A stretch of DNA of 64,000 nucleotides from Mesobacillus boroniphilus (GCF_018424685.1 NZ_QTKX01000001.1:2356001-2420000), one strand, 5' to 3'. Counted from the stretch's first letter, positions 18,573 through 30,607 are shown. The notes: a model not told the origin generated them from the letters alone. Made by a program: numbers and translations.

Positions 18573-19511
18573 TTAAGCAAGTACTGCCATAACGTTGCGT
18601 ACTGCTTCTGCAGACTTATCAAGTGCTGCTTTTTCTTCTGAAGTCAATTCAAGCTCGATTACTTTCTCGATACCGCCAGCGCCAAGGATTGTTGGAACTC
18701 CAAGGTAAATTCCTTCGTATCCATACTCTCCTTCTAGATATGCAATGGAAGGCAATACGCGTCGCTGATCCTTCAAGATAGCTTCGCACATTTCAACCAG
18801 GGAAGCTGCCGGCGCATAGTAAGCGCTGCCATTCCCAAGAAGGTTGACGATTTCGCCGCCGCCTTTGCGGGTGCGTTCTACGATGGCATCAAGGCGGTCT
18901 TTAGGAATAAGCGTCTCAAGAGGAATGCCTCCTGCATATGAATAACGCACAAGTGGAACCATGTCATCGCCGTGGCCTCCAAGAACGAAACCTGTAACGT
19001 CTTTAACAGACAGGTTTAATTCTTGTGCTACAAATGTACGGAAACGGGCAGTATCCAATACTCCCGATTGGCCGATTACGCGATTTTTAGGAAATCCTGA
19101 CTCTTTGAAGATTGTGTAAGTCATCGCATCAACTGGATTAGTCAATACGACGATGAAACTATCTGGGGAGTGCTTAGCGATTTCCTGGGATACACTTTTC
19201 ATGATTTTCTGGTTCGTCTGGACAAGGTCATCACGGCTCATGCCAGGTTTACGCGCAATACCAGCTGTTACAACAACGATATCTGAGTCTTTCGTATCTT
19301 CATAGCTGGAAGTACCGGTAATGTTCGCGTCAAAGCCTTGGACTGGGCTCGCTTCAAGCATATCAAGCGCTTTACCCTTTGTAGGGTTTTCCATTTGAGG
19401 GATATCGACTAATACTACATCCCCAAGTTCCTTCTGTGCTAACAAGAATGCTGTTGTTGCTCCTGTGAATCCTCCACCAATGACTGAAATCTTTTTGCGT
19501 TTCAATGACAT
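18573..19511 (-). CDS. mdh: Malate dehydrogenase
   Basis: NAD-dependent oxidation of malate to oxaloacetate in the TCA cycle. It has 312 residues of the lactate dehydrogenase-like type common in Bacillus. The nucleotide-binding [14 protein letters not shown] is at the start. Substrate-binding arginines are in [10 protein letters not shown], and the catalytic His is in [14 protein letters not shown]. It is the last gene of the citZ-icd-mdh cluster. Confidence 0.97.
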   Translation of the reverse strand: MSLKRKKISVIGGGFTGATTAFLLAQKELGDVVLVDIPQMENPTKGKALDMLEASPVQGFDANITGTSSYEDTKDSDIVVVTAGIARKPGMSRDDLVQTNQKIMKSVSQEIAKHSPDSFIVVLTNPVDAMTYTIFKESGFPKNRVIGQSGVLDTARFRTFVAQELNLSVKDVTGFVLGGHGDDMVPLVRYSYAGGIPLETLIPKDRLDAIVERTRKGGGEIVNLLGNGSAYYAPAASLVEMCEAILKDQRRVLPSIAYLEGEYGYEGIYLGVPTILGAGGIEKVIELELTSEEKAALDKSAEAVRNVMAVLA

Positions 19512-19563
19512 AAGGCTTCCTCCTCAGAACGAATATATTTTTAAAAATATATGTTATTTATGT

Positions 19564-19592
19564 AAAGGCTATCCTTAAAAAGGATAGCCTTC
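19564..19592 (-). terminator. Hairpin between icd and mdh
   Basis: AAAGGCTATCC / GGATAGCCTTT. The T-run on the minus strand is short, so it may be a partial terminator or a processing structure within citZ-icd-mdh. Confidence 0.6.
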
Positions 19593-19600
19593 CGCACATT

Positions 19601-20869
19601 TTAGCCCATGTTCTTGATCAGTTCGTCACCGAACTCAGAAGTCTTGACTTCTGTAGCGCCATCCATCAAACGTGCGAAGTCATATGTTACAACCTTAGAA
19701 GCGATTGATTTTTCCATAGACTTGACGATCAGGTTAGCAGCTTCAGTCCAGCCAAGGTGTTCAAGCATAAGTACACCTGAAAGGATAACTGAAGATGGGT
19801 TTACCTTATCCAAACCAGCATATTTAGGAGCTGTTCCGTGAGTCGCTTCGAAAATAGCGTGGCCAGTTTCATAGTTGATGTTTGCTCCAGGAGCGATACC
19901 GATACCGCCTACCTGTGCTGCAAGTGCATCAGAAATGTAGTCACCGTTAAGGTTCATTGTTGCAACAACATCGAACTCTTTCGGACGTGTAAGGATTTGC
20001 TGAAGGAAGATATCCGCAATCGCATCTTTCACGATGATCTTGCCAGCAGCCTCTGCGTCAGCCTGAGCTTTGTTTGCTGCATCCGTACCTTGTTCTTCCT
20101 TAATCTTGTCATACTGAGCCCATGTGAATACCTTATCACCGAATTCTTTTTCAGCAAGTTCATATCCCCAGTTTTTGAACGCGCCTTCTGTGAACTTCAT
20201 GATATTGCCTTTATGTACAAGCGTTAGTGACTTACGGCCTTCTGTGATGGCGTAATTGATCGCTGAACGTACAAGGCGCTCTGTTCCTTCTTTGGATACA
20301 GGCTTGATACCGATACCTGAAGTTTCAGGGAAACGGATTTTATTTACACCCATTTCGTTCTGCAGGAATGCAAGAAGTTTCTTCACCTCGTCAGATCCGC
20401 TTGCATACTCGATACCCGCATAGATATCTTCAGTGTTTTCACGGAAAATAACCATGTCAGTGTCCTGAGGACGCTTTACAGGTGAAGGAACTCCTTCGAA
20501 CCAGCGAACAGGACGCAGGCACACGAATAAGTCCAGCTCTTGACGCAATGCAACGTTAAGAGAACGGATTCCGCCACCGATAGGTGTTGTTAAAGGACCC
20601 TTAATCGCGATTAAGTATTCATTGATTAACTCTAATGTTTCACTTGGAAGCCACTCACCAGTTTGGTTGAATGCCTTCTCTCCAGCAAGAACTTCTTTCC
20701 AGACAATTTTACGCTCACCCTTGTATGCTTTTTCAACAGCAGCATCAAGAACGCGTACAGAAGCTGCCCAGATGTCTGGACCTGTACCGTCACCTTCGAT
20801 AAAAGGAACGATTGGATTGTTTGGTACGTTTAATACTCCATCTTTAACTGAGATTTTTTCACCTTGCAT
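19601..20869 (-). CDS. icd: Isocitrate dehydrogenase, NADP-dependent
   Basis: Oxidative decarboxylation of isocitrate to 2-oxoglutarate. It has 422 residues, the usual length of the homodimeric bacterial type. The substrate site has [21 protein letters not shown]; the metal/cofactor region has [18 protein letters not shown]. The start [11 protein letters not shown] follows GGAGGGAGAG. Confidence 0.97.
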   Translation of the reverse strand: MQGEKISVKDGVLNVPNNPIVPFIEGDGTGPDIWAASVRVLDAAVEKAYKGERKIVWKEVLAGEKAFNQTGEWLPSETLELINEYLIAIKGPLTTPIGGGIRSLNVALRQELDLFVCLRPVRWFEGVPSPVKRPQDTDMVIFRENTEDIYAGIEYASGSDEVKKLLAFLQNEMGVNKIRFPETSGIGIKPVSKEGTERLVRSAINYAITEGRKSLTLVHKGNIMKFTEGAFKNWGYELAEKEFGDKVFTWAQYDKIKEEQGTDAANKAQADAEAAGKIIVKDAIADIFLQQILTRPKEFDVVATMNLNGDYISDALAAQVGGIGIAPGANINYETGHAIFEATHGTAPKYAGLDKVNPSSVILSGVLMLEHLGWTEAANLIVKSMEKSIASKVVTYDFARLMDGATEVKTSEFGDELIKNMG

Positions 20870-20956
20870 ATTATTCTCTCCCTCCAAAATCATTCAACAT
20901 TGAAATCTTCAAAGCTTTTTGTCTGGTTCCGATAAATGCGGTGCCAGACAAGAATC

Positions 20957-20990
20957 AAAGGTTAGCAGGCTTGAATTGCCACTAACCTTT
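20957..20990 (-). terminator. Hairpin between citZ and icd
   Basis: AAAGGTTAG / CTAACCTTT with a 16-base loop; T-run weak. It could lower readthrough from citZ into icd. Confidence 0.5.
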
Positions 20991-21112
20991 CAAATTGTAA
21001 GTCAGGCATCCTTTTAACTAACAGGAGTTCAAAAGTATGCTTAACTTCCTTACTCTCCTATTACAGCAATTTTTCACTAAAAAGTAAAATATTGCTCCTT
21101 TATCTCTAATAA

Positions 21113-22228
21113 TTATCTCTTTTCGATGGCAACATATTCTTGTTTGCCAGGGCCTGTATAGTCTGCACGAGGGCGGATCAGGCGGTTGTTGTCATACTGC
21201 TCAAGGATATGTGCAAGCCATCCTGATACACGACTTACGGCAAAGATTGGCGTGAACAGGTCATGGTCGATGCCAAGGCTGTGATATACAGATGCTGAAT
21301 AGAAGTCAACATTTGGCGGCAGGTTCTTTTCACCTGTCACGATTTCTTCAATCTTAGTGGACATTTCGTACCAGTGAGGTTCACCAGTTAGCTCAGTCAG
21401 CCTCTTGGACATTTCTCTCAAGTGTTTCGCACGAGGATCTCCCTGGCGGTAAACACGGTGTCCAAAGCCCATGATTTTTTCTTTGTTCGCAAGCTTGCCG
21501 CGAATTGCTGGATCAACATTTTCAAGAGTGCCAATTTCAGTCAGCATTTTCATAACTGCTTCATTTGCTCCTCCATGAAGAGGTCCTTTCAATGCACCGA
21601 TCGCAGCTGTAACACCAGAGTACACATCAGACAGTGTCGCAACGCAGACACGTGCAGTGAATGTTGAAGCATTCAATTCATGGTCAGCATGCAGCACTAG
21701 CGCCTTATTCATTGCTTCTACTGCTACTTCATCAGGCTCATCCCCAGTTAGCATGTAAAGGAAGTTTGCCGCGAAGTTAAGGTCTTCTCTTGGCGCGATA
21801 GGCTCAAGACCTTTCCTTACTCTTGCGAAAGCCGTAACGATCGCTGGCATCTTAGCCTGGAGGCGGATCGCTTTGCGGTAATTCGATTCTTTTTCCATTA
21901 CATCAGCTTCATCGTCATATAATCCTAAAAGAGATACAGCCGAGCGAACGGCAGCCATCGGATGGACTTTGTCAATCGGGTACATTTTGAAATGTTCCAA
22001 TACTTCTTTTGGCAATGCCGCATTCTCTGCAAGCTGCTTCTTCAATTCGTCCAATTCTGCCGCTGTAGGAAGCTTGCGATGCCATAATAAGTAAATCACT
22101 TCTTCAAAACTAGCATTCTCAGCTAGATCATCAATGTCATAGCCTACATAAGTCAGCGTGTCGTCGATAATAGAGCTGATAGAAGATGTTGTTGCCACTA
22201 CCCCTTCAAGACCACGTGTTACTGTCAT
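21113..22228 (-). CDS. citZ: Citrate synthase
   Basis: Condenses acetyl-CoA and oxaloacetate. It has 371 residues beginning MTVTRGLEGVVATTSS; AAGGAGAG selects this ATG over one at 22261. The active-site region GPLHGGANEAVMKML and MGFGHRVYRQGDPRA are visible, as is the catalytic Asp region NVDFYSASVY. It is the first gene of the citZ-icd-mdh cluster. Confidence 0.97.
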   Translation of the reverse strand: MTVTRGLEGVVATTSSISSIIDDTLTYVGYDIDDLAENASFEEVIYLLWHRKLPTAAELDELKKQLAENAALPKEVLEHFKMYPIDKVHPMAAVRSAVSLLGLYDDEADVMEKESNYRKAIRLQAKMPAIVTAFARVRKGLEPIAPREDLNFAANFLYMLTGDEPDEVAVEAMNKALVLHADHELNASTFTARVCVATLSDVYSGVTAAIGALKGPLHGGANEAVMKMLTEIGTLENVDPAIRGKLANKEKIMGFGHRVYRQGDPRAKHLREMSKRLTELTGEPHWYEMSTKIEEIVTGEKNLPPNVDFYSASVYHSLGIDHDLFTPIFAVSRVSGWLAHILEQYDNNRLIRPRADYTGPGKQEYVAIEKR

Positions 22229-22601
22229 ACTCAATCTCTCCTTTGTAGTTAATTTCCCCATATCCCATTTTGTCTGTATGTGAATTGCTGTTAAAAACAG
22301 CGATCAGAAAAAAAGAAATTTCTGACACTTTATACGAAAAGCCGGACCATACGCCGGCGACAGACCGATTCCAGCCGAAATGCCATCTATACGATGCTCT
22401 GGGTATCGAGCGCTTGCTCAGGCAGCCGGCAAAAAAGAAAATGCTTACATTTTGTTAAATTGAAAAAACCGTGGATACTCACTCCATCCCCAGGCCTATG
22501 TAGGGGGATGGAAGCAGTTACAAGTCCTATTATAAACAATTATCTGACATTTGTGAATGAAAACAACTTAAATCAATATAAAATATTATTTTACAAAAAG
22601 G
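22229..22601. other. Intergenic region upstream of citZ
   Basis: No supported gene. It must hold the citZ promoter and the end of ytwI transcription. A hairpin CCATCCCC / GGGGATGG lies at about 22487-22514 but lacks an adjacent T-run. I looked for CcpA (cre) and CcpC (ATAA-N7-TTAT) sites and found no convincing match. Confidence 0.5.
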
Positions 22602-23060
22602 CTATTTAAATACTTCAAAGATTTTCATTGCCGCAAATGCGATACCGGCACCAATCAAAGGACCTACTGCTACTCCTTTGAATAATGAAACGGCCAGAAT
22701 TGTTCCCAGGACGAGTGCGGTTGTTATATGGGGATCTTCTGCCAGCAAGGTAACTCCACCCTTAGCAAGCAGAGCAACTGCCATTCCTGAAATCAGGGCA
22801 ATCCATGCATAAAGTGATTTGAAAGCACCACCTAAATCCTTGAAGCCAATATCACCGCTGGCAATCGGTGCCAGGACAGCAATAGTGATAATCGTAACTC
22901 CCCAGTTAATGCCCTTCCCCTGGAGCAGGGAAAATGTCTTAGCTTCAAAACCAGCAAGCTTCATCACAAGCAAGACCAGGACCGCAATAATTAACGATTG
23001 GTTTTTAGCCAAAAAAGCAATCGCCAATAAAGTAAATAAAAAAAGCATAGGCTCAAGCAT
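22602..23060 (-). CDS. ytwI: DUF441 membrane protein YtwI
   Basis: 152 residues, almost entirely hydrophobic, with about four membrane segments (for example FLFTLLAIAFLAKNQSLIIA and AVLVLLVMKLAGF). It matches the UPF0756/DUF441 family, function unknown. The GGAAGG site precedes the ATG. It stands alone, divergent from ytvI. Confidence 0.88.
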   Translation of the reverse strand: MLEPMLFLFTLLAIAFLAKNQSLIIAVLVLLVMKLAGFEAKTFSLLQGKGINWGVTIITIAVLAPIASGDIGFKDLGGAFKSLYAWIALISGMAVALLAKGGVTLLAEDPHITTALVLGTILAVSLFKGVAVGPLIGAGIAFAAMKIFEVFK

Positions 23061-23487
23061 AAATTGTCATCCTTCCACAGTTAAAACTATTGTAACATAA
23101 TTAAAAATATTACACCAAGCAAGTAGGATAAAGATTGCTGCACCTACTGATTATACGCTTTAAGTGTTTGTATAAATGCAGAATTCAATTGGGACTCAAT
23201 CCGCTTTCGGCAAGATTCATTATATGTAATCTATGTAGGTTTGCACATCTTTCTATGCATCCCTGGTTCAAAAGTCTCCCCCCAAGCTTTGTTCGAAAAG
23301 CAACATTCACTTCGAAGAAAGCCTTAATCAAAGATATTTTGGTTTTTAAAGGATTTTTAAAAATTAAATCGAATCTTTTAAAATGATAAACCGTATATTT
23401 TAGGAAACTTTCAGGACTGGCATCAAGCTTTTAAGATATACAAACAGTATTGGCAACCAGTGGCCCATTCCAAAAGGAGGAACCTGT
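23061..23487. other. Divergent intergenic region between ytwI and ytvI
   Basis: AT-rich, no supported gene. An 83-codon frame here has no ribosome site and an unlikely composition. It presumably holds the two divergent promoters. I could not define either with confidence; I checked for a SigE pattern before ytvI and did not find a clean one. Confidence 0.5.
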
Positions 23488-24609
23488 TTGAATCCCATAT
23501 ATCTACATAGGACATTACGCTTTATTTACGTGATAGGTGTCGTTGTGGCTGGCGCGCTTGCACTTTTTTTCGTTTCCAAGGTAACTTATCCATTCATCAT
23601 CGGCTTCCTTATTGCTTTTATGATGAATCCGCTCGTCAACTTTTTCCAGACACGCGCAAAAATGCCCAGGGCACTCGCAGTATTCATTTCCCTTGTGCTG
23701 ATCATGTTGGTGTTCGCTGGGTTGATCACATTGCTTGTGGTCGAGATTGCTTCTGGCGCTGAATACCTTGCAAAAGTTGTCCCTGAACATCTGATTACAT
23801 TGATTGATTATATTGAACATTTATTTGCTGCTCAACTTATCCCACTTTACAATCAGCTAACCAGTATGTTCCAAAGCCTTGAGTCGGGGCAGCAGGATAC
23901 CATAGTGGATAATATCCAGAATGTCGGCGCCACCTTCGGGACAACGGCAGGGAATTTTATCAAGGACTTTTTTGAAAAAATCCCAAACATTCTGTCCTGG
24001 TTCCCGAATGCCGCGACGGTCCTTATTTTCTCATTATTAGGGACTTTCTTCATAAGTAAGGACTGGTATAGATTATCCGCAAAGGGTACCAGGTTTTTGC
24101 CTAATCGCGCAATGACGAGCAGCAAGACCGTTTTTGACGATTTAAAAAAAGCATTATTCGGCTTTGTCAGGGCTCAGGCAACACTGGTTTCGATCACTAC
24201 CGTCATTATCCTGATTGGTCTGCTGATCCTTCGTATCGATTATGCCATCACAATTGCCCTGGTTACCGGTATAGTTGACATCATTCCATATCTTGGTACG
24301 GGGGCTGTTTTTGTCCCGTGGATCATTTATGAAGCGATAGCCGGTGAGATGAGTACTGCAATCGGTTTAGGCGTCTTATACATTGTCGTACTCGTCCAAA
24401 GGCAGGTAATGGAGCCGAAAATTCTTTCATCAAGCATTGGGCTTGACCCGCTGGCCACCTTGATCGCCCTGTTTGTCGGTTTCAAGACCATCGGCTTCCT
24501 GGGATTGATTGTCGGTCCCGTAATCCTGGTGATTTTCAATACTCTGCAACGTGCTAATGTATTCCAGGATATTTGGGCATTCATTAAAGGCAAAGACGAA
24601 GTCATCTAA
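23488..24609 (+). CDS. ytvI: AI-2E family membrane protein YtvI
   Basis: 373 residues with about seven to eight membrane segments, in the AI-2E transporter/permease family. B. subtilis YtvI is a sporulation-linked member. GTGAVFVPWIIYEAIAGE and LDPLATLIALFVGFKTIGFL are family-like C-terminal segments. The start is TTG, supported by AAAGGAGGAACCTGT. It is one of the few plus-strand genes in this half and ends at a strong terminator. Confidence 0.88.
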   Translation: MNPIYLHRTLRFIYVIGVVVAGALALFFVSKVTYPFIIGFLIAFMMNPLVNFFQTRAKMPRALAVFISLVLIMLVFAGLITLLVVEIASGAEYLAKVVPEHLITLIDYIEHLFAAQLIPLYNQLTSMFQSLESGQQDTIVDNIQNVGATFGTTAGNFIKDFFEKIPNILSWFPNAATVLIFSLLGTFFISKDWYRLSAKGTRFLPNRAMTSSKTVFDDLKKALFGFVRAQATLVSITTVIILIGLLILRIDYAITIALVTGIVDIIPYLGTGAVFVPWIIYEAIAGEMSTAIGLGVLYIVVLVQRQVMEPKILSSSIGLDPLATLIALFVGFKTIGFLGLIVGPVILVIFNTLQRANVFQDIWAFIKGKDEVI

Positions 24610-24691
24610 AATAAGGCTGAAAAATATTGTATAGACATGGTAAAGTATCTATTTTTGGAACCCAATAATTTCGAAATGCAACAATCAAAAC

Positions 24692-24723
24692 AAAACGCCA
24701 ACCTCAGTGGGGTTGGCGTTTTC
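24692..24723. terminator. Symmetric terminator after ytvI
   Basis: AAAACGCCAACC / GGTTGGCGTTTT, with A-run and T-run. Confidence 0.9.
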
Positions 24724-24727
24724 TATT

Positions 24728-24848
24728 TGTCCAGCTTCAGCGCCTAGCCCCTTGAGTCACTTCGGCCCGACCAATGAAGTCAAAGAACGACTTGACTGGT
24801 CGGCCCTCCAGTGCTTGTCGGGACTGACCAAGGCGCTTACGCTTTTCT
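24728..24848. repeat. Dispersed structured repeat, copy 3 (inverted)
   Basis: Same element as at 9189-9318 in the opposite orientation: CCAGCTTCAGCGCCTAGCCCC at one end, AAGGCGCTTACGCTTTT at the other, with GAAGTCAAAGAACGACTTGAC inside. Confidence 0.88.
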
Positions 24849-24851
24849 ATG

Positions 24852-25238
24852 TTAACGAATTACTTTGATCGTACCTTTATCGATCCAGTTACGGAATAAT
24901 TTTAGCATTAATGCTTTGAAAAATTTCCTGGTCGGTGGTGCCAGGAGTAAAAATCCCAGACTGTCAGTAATGAAGCCCGGTGTTAGAAGCAGAGTACCGC
25001 CAACGAGGATGCTCACTCCATCCAGGATGACATCTCCAGGCATCATGCCTCTCCTTAACTGGTCCTGAGTTCTCCTTATCGTTTCCAAACCCTGCTGCTT
25101 TGCCAAAAAAGCCCCCAAAAAACCCGTTAGGATGATAAGCAGAATCGTCGGCCAAATACCGAACGTTTGACCTGAAAGAAGCAGAACACCAATCTCAGCA
25201 GCCGGAACAATAACTAAAAACAAAAAAATATATTTCAT
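24852..25238 (-). CDS. fxsA: FxsA family membrane protein
   Basis: 128 residues, with membrane segments at about 3-20, 27-45 and 72-95, and a basic C-terminal tail (TRKFFKALMLKLFRNW). This is the FxsA/YtzA family; E. coli FxsA affects phage exclusion by F, and the general role is unknown. The start MKYIFLFLVIVPAAEIG is set by GAGGTGGAGA. A dispersed repeat ends three bases after its stop. Confidence 0.88.
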   Translation of the reverse strand: MKYIFLFLVIVPAAEIGVLLLSGQTFGIWPTILLIILTGFLGAFLAKQQGLETIRRTQDQLRRGMMPGDVILDGVSILVGGTLLLTPGFITDSLGFLLLAPPTRKFFKALMLKLFRNWIDKGTIKVIR

Positions 25239-25376
25239 TCTCCACCTCAATGTTTTGGAATAGCGTGTCCTTATATTATACGGTCCCCGCTGACGATAAT
25301 ACAATAATATGATTGCTGGAAATCGCTAAAAGTATGAACTGGCGGCGCGAACACTAAGGACTGATTCCGTTAAATA

Positions 25377-25503
25377 TCCGAACATGGATCGACTTCAGAC
25401 AGTACCGGCGAGAAACACCGATGTTTTGTCCGAACATTGGTTAACTTCGGATATTTCTAGCAAGATCACCCGCTGTTTTGTTCGAACCTATTATGACTTC
25501 AGA
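25377..25503. repeat. Short 52-bp-period array (three diverged units)
   Basis: Units begin TCCGAACATGG, TCCGAACATTGG and TTCGAACCTA at 25377, 25429 and 25481, exactly 52 bp apart. Each has ACTTCAGA or ACTTCGGA about 15 bp later. In the middle unit TCCGAA / TTCGGA is a perfect inverted repeat. The second halves end GTTTTG in two units. It lies between pyk and fxsA. Confidence 0.75.
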
Positions 25504-25508
25504 ATCTC

Positions 25509-25547
25509 CAAAAATAAAAGCGTGAAATCCGGTATGATTTCACGCTA
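25509..25547 (-). terminator. Terminator after pyk
   Basis: AGCGTGAAATC / GATTTCACGCT with TTTTATTTTT on the minus strand. Confidence 0.9.
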
Positions 25548-25571
25548 AATATATTTTAAGCATTAACGATA

Positions 25572-27332
25572 TTATAAAACGCTGGCATGCCCTTTGTAGA
25601 TGACTCCTCTTGCTGAGTCAACCGTAATTTCCTGGCCATCTTTAAATAGTTGCATTGCGTTTTCTACGCCTACAATGACTGGGATTCCAAGGTTTAATCC
25701 GACTACTGCCGCATGGCTTGTCAAACCGCCTTCTTCAGTGATCAGGGCGCTGCACTTCTCGAGTGCTGGGACCATTTCACGGTCTGAGCCGATTGTTACG
25801 AGGATGCTGCCTTGTTTTACCTTATTGATTGCTTCTTGTGCATCCTTTGCTACGACTACTTTTCCGTATGCAGATTTGCGTCCGATACCTTGAGCTTTTG
25901 CAAGGATATCGCCTACTACATGGATCTTCATCAGATTAGTTGTGCCTGCTTCTCCAACCGGCACACCCGCTGTGATCACTACAAGGTCACCGTGGGATAC
26001 AAGACCGCTGTTCACACTTTCTTCAACTGCAACTGCCAGCATTTCATCTGTAGTTTCAGCTTTCTGGCCAAGCTGCGGATAGACTCCCCATACAAGTGCC
26101 AGGCGGCGGACTACATGGTCATTGGAAGTTGATGCAATGATTGGTGCCTTAGGACGGTATTTAGAGATCATACGCGCTGTATGGCCGCTTTCAGTCGGTG
26201 TAATGATTGCATTCACTTCTAGGTTTAACGCTGTATGTGCAACCGATTGTCCAATAGCATCCGTAATATTGTGTTCAGTGTCTTTACTTCGGGCAGATAA
26301 CAATTCTTTATGATCAAGTGCTTGTTCTGCTCGTGAAGCGATATTATGCATTGTCTGCACAGCTTCAACTGGGTACTGTCCTGCAGCTGTTTCGCCAGAA
26401 AGCATGATAGCATCTGTACCGTCAAAGATCGCATTTGCTACGTCACTTGCTTCCGCTCGTGTCGGGCGCGGGTTGCGCTGCATGGAATCAAGCATCTGGG
26501 TTGCTGTGATTACAGGCTTGCCAAGTGTGTTACATTTCTTAATTAATGCTTTTTGTACAAGAGGTACTTCTTCTGCTGGAATTTCTACTCCGAGGTCTCC
26601 ACGGGCAACCATCAGGCCATCTGAAACTTCAAGGATTTCATTGATGTTGTCGACGCCTTCCTGGTTTTCGATTTTAGGGATGATTTGTATATGGGAACCC
26701 TTGTTTTCTTCAAGAAGCTGGCGGATTTCCAATACGTCTGTCGCACGGCGCACAAAAGATGCTGCGATAAAATCTACACCTTGTTCAATACCGAAGAGAA
26801 TATCCTTTGCGTCTTTCTCGGTGATTCCTGGCAGGTTAACAGATACACCTGGTACGTTCACACCTTTTTTATTCTTAAGCGTTCCGCTGTTCATAACTCT
26901 AGTTTTAATTTCATTGCTAGGCTTGTCGATGCTGATAACTTCTAACCCGATTAAGCCGTCATCAAGGAGAATTTTCGCCCCTGGGTGTACATCATCAATC
27001 AACTGGTCATAAGTAACAGAGAACTTTTCAGGCGTTCCTAGAACTTCTGTCATGGAAACGATGCACTCCTGGCCAGTCGTTAGCTCAATCGCTCCGTTTT
27101 CCATATCGTTCGTGCGGATTTCAGGGCCTTTTGTATCAAGAAGGATACCTACATTCTTCCCTGTTTTACCTGCAGCTTCTCTGATATTCTTGATACGTGC
27201 TGCGTGTTCTTCGTGATTTCCGTGTGAAAAATTAAGGCGGGAAACATTCATACCTGCTTCTATCAATTGAACCAATTTGTCTACACTTTCACTAGCGGGA
27301 CCAATCGTACAAACAATTTTTGTTTTGCGCAT
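25572..27332 (-). CDS. pyk: Pyruvate kinase
   Basis: Last ATP-yielding glycolytic step. It has 586 residues. The barrel begins [25 protein letters not shown] and the catalytic Lys/Glu region [10 protein letters not shown] are seen; the signature [12 protein letters not shown] follows. After residue ~475 there is the extra C-terminal domain found in Bacillus enzymes, with an intact PEP-utiliser-like [18 protein letters not shown]. The start is set by AGGAGG nine bases upstream; a TTG three codons earlier is too close. Confidence 0.97.
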   Translation of the reverse strand: MRKTKIVCTIGPASESVDKLVQLIEAGMNVSRLNFSHGNHEEHAARIKNIREAAGKTGKNVGILLDTKGPEIRTNDMENGAIELTTGQECIVSMTEVLGTPEKFSVTYDQLIDDVHPGAKILLDDGLIGLEVISIDKPSNEIKTRVMNSGTLKNKKGVNVPGVSVNLPGITEKDAKDILFGIEQGVDFIAASFVRRATDVLEIRQLLEENKGSHIQIIPKIENQEGVDNINEILEVSDGLMVARGDLGVEIPAEEVPLVQKALIKKCNTLGKPVITATQMLDSMQRNPRPTRAEASDVANAIFDGTDAIMLSGETAAGQYPVEAVQTMHNIASRAEQALDHKELLSARSKDTEHNITDAIGQSVAHTALNLEVNAIITPTESGHTARMISKYRPKAPIIASTSNDHVVRRLALVWGVYPQLGQKAETTDEMLAVAVEESVNSGLVSHGDLVVITAGVPVGEAGTTNLMKIHVVGDILAKAQGIGRKSAYGKVVVAKDAQEAINKVKQGSILVTIGSDREMVPALEKCSALITEEGGLTSHAAVVGLNLGIPVIVGVENAMQLFKDGQEITVDSARGVIYKGHASVL

Positions 27333-27365
27333 AGCTTGCAACCTCCTGGTTTACTGTAAAGAGAT

Positions 27366-28334
<969 letters not shown>

Positions 28335-28497
28335 TCATTCAGTATGTACTCTACCAAAAACAAATCACTGTAGTATTCTGATATTAGCTTGTCTTATTAT
28401 AAACAGAATACCCGGGAATATTTCTAAAATACCACGTAGATTACCTTATCTCAACTGAATCCTCAATATTGACAATAAGACGGAATTATCATGTAAT

Positions 28498-28511
28498 TGC
28501 AAGCGCTTCAA
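28498..28511 (-). promoter_or_regulatory. Possible cre (CcpA) site upstream of pfkA
   Basis: TGCAAGCGCTTCAA fits TGNAANCGNWNNCA at all defined positions but one. It lies upstream of a promoter-like TTGAGA-N17-TATTTT of pfkA-pyk. Single site, moderate match. Confidence 0.35.
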
Positions 28512-28674
28512 TAGGTTTAAAAGGCTCTATTAGTATCTATGTTGCCTTCCCTCAACCCTATCATGGCCATCTCCACTTTAGGTGAAGGAATAGCCTTCTA
28601 TGTATTCCAAAACACGGTATACATGTTAGTGTGAAAAACAACCTCAATGCGTAAAATAGCGTGTTTATCCCAAA

Positions 28675-28707
28675 AAATAAAACGTGCGGTTGCGCACGTT
28701 TTATTTT
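28675..28707. terminator. Terminator after accA
   Basis: AAATAAAACGTGCG / CGCACGTTTTATTT, symmetric, overlapping the accA stop codon. Confidence 0.88.
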
Positions 28708-29678
28708 ACCCCTATAAATTCAGTTGGAAACGAAAACTCTCCAATTCGTTTATATTTTTCATAGCGCTGGCTCAGCAGTGTATCTTCATCAAGGACAAGC
28801 AGTTCCGACATCGAATCTTTTAAAACTTTATCCATATACTTTGCCTGCTGCTTTAGATCTTTATGTGCCCCGCCCTTTACTTCGGGAATGATTTCATCAA
28901 TGATCCCAAGTCCTTTAAGGTCTGGTGCTGTAATCTTCATCGTTTCGGCCGCTTTTTTTGCCAAAGAAGAATCTTTCCAAAGAATAGCCGCTGCGCCTTC
29001 AGGTGAGATAACTGAGTACGTGGAGTTTTCCAGCATATGAATGTAATTGCCGACTCCAAGTGCCAGTGCTCCACCACTCCCGCCTTCACCGATGACGACA
29101 CAAATTACAGGAACCTTCAGCCCTGCCATCTCGAACAGATTTCTGGCAATCGCCTCACTCTGTCCCCGCTCTTCTGCAGCTTTTCCAGGGTAAGCCCCCT
29201 TCGTATCGATGAAGCAAATGATCGGACGCCTGAATTTTTCAGCTTGCTTCATCAAACGCAAAGCTTTCCTGTAACCTTCAGGATGTGGCATGCCAAAATT
29301 CCTGCGGATATTTTCCTTTGTATCTTTTCCACGCTGATGGCCTATGACTGTCACGGGATAGCCGTGGAACTTGGCGATACCGCCAACAATTGCTTCATCA
29401 TCTCCATATGACCTGTCACCGTGACATTCGAAGAAATCGGTGAATAGCAAAGAGATATATTCAAGTGTAGTCGGGCGATTAGGATGGCGGGCAATCTGCA
29501 CCCTGTCCCACGGTTTCATGTTCTCGTATATTTCAGATTCAAGCTTTTGGAGCCTTGCTTCGAGTTTATCTATTTCAGAAGTGAGATCTACATCCGTATT
29601 CTTGGTGAATTCCTTTAGCTCACTAATTTTTTTCCTTAATTCCAATATCGGTTTCTCAAATTCTAGTTCTCCTGCCAT
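28701..29678 (-). CDS. accA: Acetyl-CoA carboxylase carboxyltransferase, alpha subunit
   Basis: With AccD transfers the carboxyl group from biotin to acetyl-CoA, starting fatty-acid synthesis. It has 325 residues. An N-terminal coiled-coil ([20 protein letters not shown]) precedes the crotonase-like fold with [15 protein letters not shown]. It overlaps the end of accD by 16 bases, so the subunits are probably made in equal amounts. Confidence 0.97.
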   Translation of the reverse strand: MAGELEFEKPILELRKKISELKEFTKNTDVDLTSEIDKLEARLQKLESEIYENMKPWDRVQIARHPNRPTTLEYISLLFTDFFECHGDRSYGDDEAIVGGIAKFHGYPVTVIGHQRGKDTKENIRRNFGMPHPEGYRKALRLMKQAEKFRRPIICFIDTKGAYPGKAAEERGQSEAIARNLFEMAGLKVPVICVVIGEGGSGGALALGVGNYIHMLENSTYSVISPEGAAAILWKDSSLAKKAAETMKITAPDLKGLGIIDEIIPEVKGGAHKDLKQQAKYMDKVLKDSMSELLVLDEDTLLSQRYEKYKRIGEFSFPTEFIGVK

Positions 29679-30541
29679 TCGAATGTCCCTCCTGGCTGAT
29701 GGATTTCAAGTATTCTCGCGACTTGATCTTTTAAGTCTGTTCTCGAGATTACAGCATCAAGCTGTCCGTGCTTCAGCAAGAATTCCGATGTCTGGAAGTC
29801 TTCCGGCAGCTCTTCACGGATTGTTTGTTCAATGATCCTGCGTCCTGCGAAGCCAATTAAAGCTCCGGGTTCTGCAAGATTGTAGTCCCCAAGCGATGCA
29901 AAACTCGCTGAAACTCCACCTGTTGTCGGGTGAGTCATGATTGAGATGATCAACCCGCCATTATCACTGAACCTTTTCAAAGCGACGCTTGTTTTCGCCA
30001 TTTGCATCAAACTCAGGACACCTTCTTGCATCCTTGCACCGCCTGATGCGGTAAAAATAATGAAAGGAATTGACAATTCATCGGCCTTTTCGATTGCCCT
30101 CGTAATTTTTTCCCCTACGACAGACCCCATACTTCCCATCCGGTAAGTAGCATCCATTATTGCAATCGAGACATCATACCCGTTCACACTGCCCAGGCCG
30201 GTAACTACTGCCTCATTCAAGCCTGTTTTTTCCCGATCCTTTTCAAGCTTTTCCACATAGCCTGGGAAACCGAGTGGATTGCCTGATACCATCTCTCGGT
30301 CCAACTCACTGAAACTGCCAGCATCCAAAAAGCTTTTGATCCGTTCAGCTGAATTCATCTGATGGTGGTAACCGCACTGGAGACACACCTTGCAATTTTT
30401 ATTCAGTTCTTTCGTATACATGATTTTCTTGCAGTTCGGGCATTTAGTCATGATTCCTTCAGGAACATCCTGCTTCGCTGCTTCAGAAGGAATTGTCGCG
30501 TACTTCTTCTTTTTCGTTTTCGTAAAAAGTTCCTTAAGCAA
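29663..30541 (-). CDS. accD: Acetyl-CoA carboxylase carboxyltransferase, beta subunit
   Basis: 292 residues. The N-terminal zinc ribbon has CPNCKK and CKVCLQCG. The carboxyltransferase core has [21 protein letters not shown] and [14 protein letters not shown]. The start is TTG behind GGAGGGGG. A palindrome matching the one at the malic-enzyme promoter lies 67 bp upstream (30608-30620). A second palindrome, TCCTAAATTTAGGA, lies at about 30582-30595. Confidence 0.97.
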   Translation of the reverse strand: MLKELFTKTKKKKYATIPSEAAKQDVPEGIMTKCPNCKKIMYTKELNKNCKVCLQCGYHHQMNSAERIKSFLDAGSFSELDREMVSGNPLGFPGYVEKLEKDREKTGLNEAVVTGLGSVNGYDVSIAIMDATYRMGSMGSVVGEKITRAIEKADELSIPFIIFTASGGARMQEGVLSLMQMAKTSVALKRFSDNGGLIISIMTHPTTGGVSASFASLGDYNLAEPGALIGFAGRRIIEQTIREELPEDFQTSEFLLKHGQLDAVISRTDLKDQVARILEIHQPGGTFEWQEN

Positions 30542-30607
30542 GTTATAACCCCCTCCGAATAATACTGGTTGTTTTGTAATATCCTAAATTTAGGAATAAA
30601 GCACTAG

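Noticed and set aside
22545..22590. cre site upstream of citZ (TGTTTTCATTCACA)
   Set aside because: Three mismatches to the consensus, including the central CG.
23135..23386. 83-codon frame between ytwI and ytvI
   Set aside because: No ribosome site, Cys/His/Phe-rich composition unlike neighbours, and it lies in a divergent promoter region.
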